Source: Hoplostethus atlanticus (taxonomy: Eukaryota; Chordata; Actinopteri; Trachichthyiformes; Trachichthyidae). From it: a stretch of DNA of 64,000 nucleotides. Where the stretch lies: the NCBI GenBank assembly GCA_034670405.1, contig JAXDDX010000072.1, forward strand, positions 1,860,001-1,924,000, written 5' to 3'. Of this stretch, positions 59,133-64,000 are shown one piece after another (within the stretch, counting starts at the first letter, position 1; every line of letters starts with the position of its first letter). The notes below the pieces were generated by a model. That model made no database searches and was not told where the DNA came from. It saw nothing but the letters and a program-made list of their open reading frames with translations. Position numbers and translations under genes: made by a program.

Positions 59133-60814
59133 GAAAATGCTAATTCAAAAAGAGGCAGTGAAACTTCAAAACATGCAAATGCGGACCGATTTAGATGTAG
59201 GCAAAATGAGACACGCGTAGCAACAGGCGGTAGAAACCAGTCGAGTGTAGGAACTTTGATGCATGAAACTGTTAAATGACTACTACATTTACTGCAATGG
59301 TGTTGTGAAAACCAATACTGATGCGTGCAAAACCTAAACGCCTTTAGCCCTTCATAGAAAACATGTTGTCCCTTTCACCACCATACCTTTAAAACACCCA
59401 GAATCCAATCAGAGTACAGGCTGCACCCTAAGGAGTCACACCATCAAAGTTGACTGCCAGCTGTGTCCCATCGACATATCAATGACCCACTTTCTAGTCC
59501 CCCCCCCCCGAGTCTTGAGGTGACCTTGCAAATGTGTCTGTGCCGTATATGTGCAATATATTCTGACAGGATACCACAAGTGATGGCACAAGAAAAATGT
59601 GTAACACAGAGGTTGTGCAAAATACTCAAAACGAGATGCTGATTTATTAATAAGTGCACGGTAAGCCATATGCATCGGCACAAATTCAGACACTAGGATG
59701 TACGGCATACAATTAAGAACGAGGATGCAATGATAACTCTGTGTGCACCTTCTAATAGCACCGATTAGGGACAAAAAAAATCTTCCACAAGTTAGCTTTA
59801 AGAGTTCGGCCCCTGTACTTTACTTTACAGTCGAACCAGCAGGAGGGGTAATACATCAGGGAGGATTGCCTTTGGTGCAGCGCCAAGGTTTACCGCCACA
59901 TAAACCCTCTCCAATGTGAGATGGATCTTCCTGTTTAGTATTTCCTATCACGCAGCAGCAGCTCTGGGGTTTCCCCTCATTGAAAGTGACCTTCAATTCA
60001 GCCTGCCTGCCTCTATAACTGTCTAACTGCCTGTCTGTCTGCTTGGAGGAGACATCAGCCCCAACTTTTTTCTATCTCTCCTGCATATCATTGCTGTCAT
60101 GTGAACTCGTTACTCTGATTTCTGTGATTTTCATGTTTTAAAGCTGCAAGAATATGCCATTTTATCACATTAAAATAAGTCAATAGGATATATGATACAT
60201 TATCAGTCTGTGGCCCTGAGGGTTCATGCCTTTTTAATCACCTTGTGTGGACGTGGCCAGTGGCGAGCTGGGTTGTGGCTCGGGCAATGATGGAAAGCAG
60301 TGAGACAAGAAACAACAGCGACGCTAAACATGGAAGATGAGACCCGTTAAAAAACACTGAACATCAGCATCGCTTTGTTTTAATTGCAGATGGCCTGCGT
60401 TTGCCGTCTGCTTCTTCAACTCCTGTGGCGGCTTTACGGATGCCGGTTACCTCAGCCTCAGGAAAGATGCTGTTTCAAGGTGGTTCAACAGCTCATCAAG
60501 TGCCAAGCGTTGGGGCAGGAACCTGACCAACTGAGGGGGAGGGGACTATCAATACACTTTGCTGACTCAAAGTTGCATATTATACATTTAAGTTCAAATG
60601 AAGCATTAGAAGCTCCTCTATGGGCTGAGAAAGTTCTACAACCCTTGGTGCTTATGAAACACTTTCCCACAGAATGAACTCTGAAATAACAAGGACGTCA
60701 AGCTAGAGGCTGTTTTCCTTGGTTCCTGAAAACTGTGTATTCACCTTGTACAAACAGAGATATCGAGTTGGCACATCACACACACACACACAAACCCATG
60801 TATGTGGACAGCTG

Positions 60815-60853
<39 letters not shown>

Positions 60854-61216
60854 CTTCTCTTTCCATTTCACTCTCATTTTCTCCTTCAGGTGAGGGAGTC
60901 CTGAGCTCAGTGAAGGGATTCGGCCAAAGCAATCTGGGCCTGGAATCAATCACCAACTCCCCTTCTATAAACACCTCCGTTTTCTCTCTCTCTCCCTCTT
61001 TCTCCCTCTTCCTTTCATCACTCATCTTCTCCCCTCGCCTCACCACTAGTAAGAAGCCAGAACCACATTTTCCTCATTCAAGCCCTCTCCTCTATCTCGC
61101 TCTCATTTTCTTGAAACGTTTTCTCCAGATCGACTCAGTCCAATCATCCCCATCTCCCCATGCAATTCATGCCACTCGCTGTTTATGCCGGCTTCTCCCT
61201 TTTCTGCCACACTAAA
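59133..61216 (-). other. camk2d upstream intron, part 5
   Basis: It holds a C11 run (59499-59509) and a CA array (60821-60851). No exon was recognised; the frame at 60384-60677 on the plus strand has no known domain. Confidence 0.6.
60821..60851. repeat. (CA)n microsatellite
   Basis: A CA array on the plus strand preceded by GCGCGCG. Confidence 0.95.
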
Positions 61217-61713
61217 GGTGCGATCACAACTACAGTTTGGGGTGTTTTTGGTCTGAGCGATAGTAGTGAGTCACATGGACTCACAAGTAGCTTTTTTTAT
61301 TTTAATATATAAAATTGGACAGAGTTTTGGTAACCAATCGAGGGTAGCAAAATCAACGTCGGAAAGCAGTAAGAAAAGAAAGAACAGTAAAGCTAAACAT
61401 GTGGCAGACGAGATGTGGCAGCCCTCGGTTCATTTTGTTACACTTAGCTTTCTAAGCATGAGAAACTGTGGCCGTCAGATGCGAACATCCATCTCCCTAT
61501 ACCCATAAGACCTTGTGTTTTGGGGTCATTTCCTCAGTTCTCCAGGTGAAAGAGGACCGAGACCTCCATTTTCAGGCGTCTTGGTGCAACTATTTGGTGC
61601 CAACTGTGTTTGAATGGCATTGTTCTCACGTGGCCAAACCAACCGAACTAAAAGGAATGAACACTCAAGAGTTTGAAGAAGCCCGATCCAAACATGCTTG
61701 GTGTGAATGATTC
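61217..61713 (+). mobile_element. terminal-inverted-repeat DNA element, about 0.5 kb
   Basis: Starts GGTGCGATCACAACTACAG and ends GCTTGGTGTGAATGATTC. The better-preserved end at 746-758 (GTGTGAACGCACC) shows that the two ends are inverted repeats of the GGTGCGTTCACAC type. The interior shares several words with 640-758. No transposase is seen, so it is non-autonomous. Confidence 0.6.
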
Positions 61714-62381
61714 TGATTTTGCCATCAGGGCTCCCAGGTGACCTCCCAAAAAAACTTAGGCTAGCTAATTCAGTATCATCTTTTAACATCTTTGGCGGTA
61801 AGCATTTACTGCTGTGGTGTTTCTGCACTACAATTCAGATTACCTGTCAATCAAACAGTGTGTCCAGCACTGTGATGTCTTTCTCCTTGGATTTTCTGTT
61901 GATGAAAGCGAAAATCAATTTCTCCTTCTTCCTGTTATGGCCCAATTCGGTTGTGCGTTAAGTAGGCACTAATCAGAGCCCAGATACGCAGAAAATGAGG
62001 AAAACGTGGGGGATGGAGCCGATGTTAGCCGCTGCTATGAAGGTAAAATAGGGACTTTACTCTCAACGCTCCATCTGTACTCGTGTCTGGATTTTGTATC
62101 CACAGGAAAAAAATTAAATCCTAATCTGTAAATTGATATATGTAGTCACAGGAAAATAATTCTGTAAAACGATAGACGCGGTCACAAGAAAGAATCAATG
62201 AATTGTAAAATATTAAGCTGAGAACTTTTTTCATTCAACTTAACTTCATTGTGAAGTGCACGCACACAGATCACTGATCGATATCATGAAATTGCTCCTG
62301 TGACTGTGTGGAATCTGCACACACAAGTTTCGTCTGTTCTTGTTTAACTAGTGACTCAAATGATTTGTGCACTCGCAAAAG

Positions 62382-62383
<2 letters not shown>

Positions 62384-62455
<72 letters not shown>
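62384..62455. repeat. (TG)n microsatellite
   Basis: A perfect TG array on the plus strand, (CA)n in the camk2d transcript. Confidence 0.98.
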
Positions 62456-62457
<2 letters not shown>

Positions 62458-63042
62458 CTCTTGCACGCTTCCCTCCTCACCCCACTGCCTACCCCTCCCC
62501 CTCCCCCTACACACACAGACAAAATGTTACCGTCAAAACTTCTATTTATCCCAAACAAACCAGAAACATAAAATGCATCATTTCCTGTGGACCAGAGGAA
62601 TTCTTCCCAGGAAAGACCTACTTGACACCGGTTGTTTAGAGCAGCAGAGGGAAAAGCTTTCATGAACTGACTAGAGGTTGAATCACTAGTTAGATCAGTG
62701 ATAAGGGGAAGTAGCAACACACACATATGAAAATGTAGCAAATTATTACTTTGTTTCATATTTTTTGCTGCCTATTACATACATTTATTATTGTCTTGCT
62801 TTTAGATAAGTGCTATATAAAAACATTTCATTAATAGTATTCCCTCTGAATTCTATCTCTGTCTTTTTTAACCACTTTCACCCCTCCATGTCGCTGTCTT
62901 TCATGCAGCTGCTCTCACATAGTTAACACTGTGAGGAAACCCCCTGCTTCCCCATGAGACAGCCTCTGCTGCCTCAATCTGTGCGTGTGTATATGCAATC
63001 AGGGAGTGTGTCTTTTCAAGCCTATCTCCCTTCGTGTGTAAA

Positions 63043-63044
<2 letters not shown>

Positions 63045-63128
<84 letters not shown>
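63045..63128. repeat. (TG)n microsatellite
   Basis: A perfect TG array on the plus strand, about 42 units. Confidence 0.98.
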
Positions 63129-63130
<2 letters not shown>

Positions 63131-64000
63131 ACATGGGAAGGGGGGGGGGTCCCCCTCAGTCCATTAGCGTTTTGCATGGGGATCAATCAGCACTGCCACA
63201 TCCAGACAGCGAGAGCCTCGGCCCACGCTGCCTTTCCACACAGCTGCCTTTCAGAGAAATTGATAATGATGGAGAGAATACAAGGAGAAAGAGAGGAAAA
63301 TAAAAGAATCCAGGCCTCCCCTTCCTTGACAGACGCGCCATTACAGAGCCGCAGCCCCGGGGGCAGAGGGAAAACACAAAAAAAAGGTCACAAGGATGAG
63401 AGAACATGCTTTTTTTCTCCCCTCAATTTTGCCACCATGTTGTCTGTTTTAAAGTGATACAAGCGCAAGTCAGCTTTGGCTGACGAGAATGAGTCACAAA
63501 GGAGCTGCCAGACTCCTTCACGTCGGTGCCAATGGTTAGAAAAAAAATAGGTGAGAATGAGGGCAAACGGCATTGAGGTTGGAGTAGTAAGAAGTGGTTA
63601 GCGTTATTGCCACCAGACAAAACCTGCCCCGTTCCCTGCCACTACTGAAATGACTGAGGAAAAAAAAAAAAGGGTAGAGGCATTGAAAAACATTTGCACA
63701 GTAAAAAGGAAAGTAAGCCTGATGAGGAAGTTGGTTTGGAGATGACTTTGGGAACAGTTTTTGCCAATCAAAAAAGTACTGTAACTGTCCTAGGATGACA
63801 TTTCACCAGTTTCACTTCTCTATTGAGAGTCTACAAGGCTTTTATGATAAAAGATTATAAGAGCAGCAAAAAAATGCATACACGACTGTGCCCACCGACT
63901 CAAATGAGTACTCTTTGTGTTTTGCATGTGGTTTTACGCAAGCCTTTAACACCTACGACAACGATTCCACAGTGTATTTTTCAAGAAGGCATCAGCATCA

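Larger units (their letters stand above)
61714..64000 (-). other. camk2d upstream intron, part 6
   Basis: It contains TG arrays at 62384-62455 and 63045-63128, the latter followed by a G10 run (63140-63149). No exon was recognised; exons 1 and 2 of the gene are expected beyond the window. Confidence 0.6.

Noticed and set aside
60384-60677. 97-codon plus-strand frame as a nested gene
   Set aside because: No family resemblance, no splice or promoter evidence.

Overview
The window is vertebrate nuclear DNA, most likely from a teleost fish. It holds short exons with canonical GT/AG splice sites inside long introns, very long CA/TG microsatellites, and several fish-style small DNA-transposon remnants and LINE/SINE tails. 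There is no operon-like coding and no long open reading frame beyond repeat artefacts. No species can be named from the sequence alone.

The one gene I can support is on the minus strand: the calcium/calmodulin-dependent protein kinase II delta subunit (camk2d-like). It reads from high to low coordinates. The kinase exons, in transcript order, are exon 3 (27458-27517), 4 (22437-22491), 5 (18553-18618), two alternative versions of exon 6 (17310-17382 and 15541-15613), 7 (12121-12223), 8 (10906-10989), 9 (9661-9755) and 10 (9162-9284). The autoinhibitory/calmodulin-binding exons 11 (8896-8979) and 12 (8035-8077) follow. The variable-linker exons are at 6116-6156, 3539-3598, 2321-2365 and 1248-1296, with a weak 33-bp candidate for the nuclear-localisation exon at 5161-5193. 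Exon sizes and phases fit the standard CaMKII gene structure. Exons 1 and 2, with the ATP-binding lysine, were not found and should lie beyond 64000. The association (hub) domain lies beyond position 1.

The most striking observation is a tandem pair of exon 6. Both copies are 73 bp, both have splice sites, and both encode the end of helix alpha-E plus the catalytic HRDLK loop. The upstream copy is the delta/gamma type ([12 protein letters not shown]); the downstream copy is the alpha/beta type ([12 protein letters not shown]). Because 73 is not a multiple of 3, using both or neither puts a stop codon in exon 7, so exactly one must be used. A UGCAUG (Rbfox) motif sits within the 3' splice-site region of the downstream copy.

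From 27518 to 64000 the window is the large upstream intron (intron 2, if the usual structure holds). It contains microsatellites, a TTAA-bounded element of about 1.85 kb with nested inverted repeats (31078-32929), and a pair of 162-bp inverted repeats about 99% identical to each other and 2.4 kb apart (37634-37795 and 40188-40349). It also holds an orphan coding-like segment on the minus strand (51153-51265), a 64-bp miniature transposon (59069-59132) and a roughly 500-bp terminal-inverted-repeat element (61217-61713).
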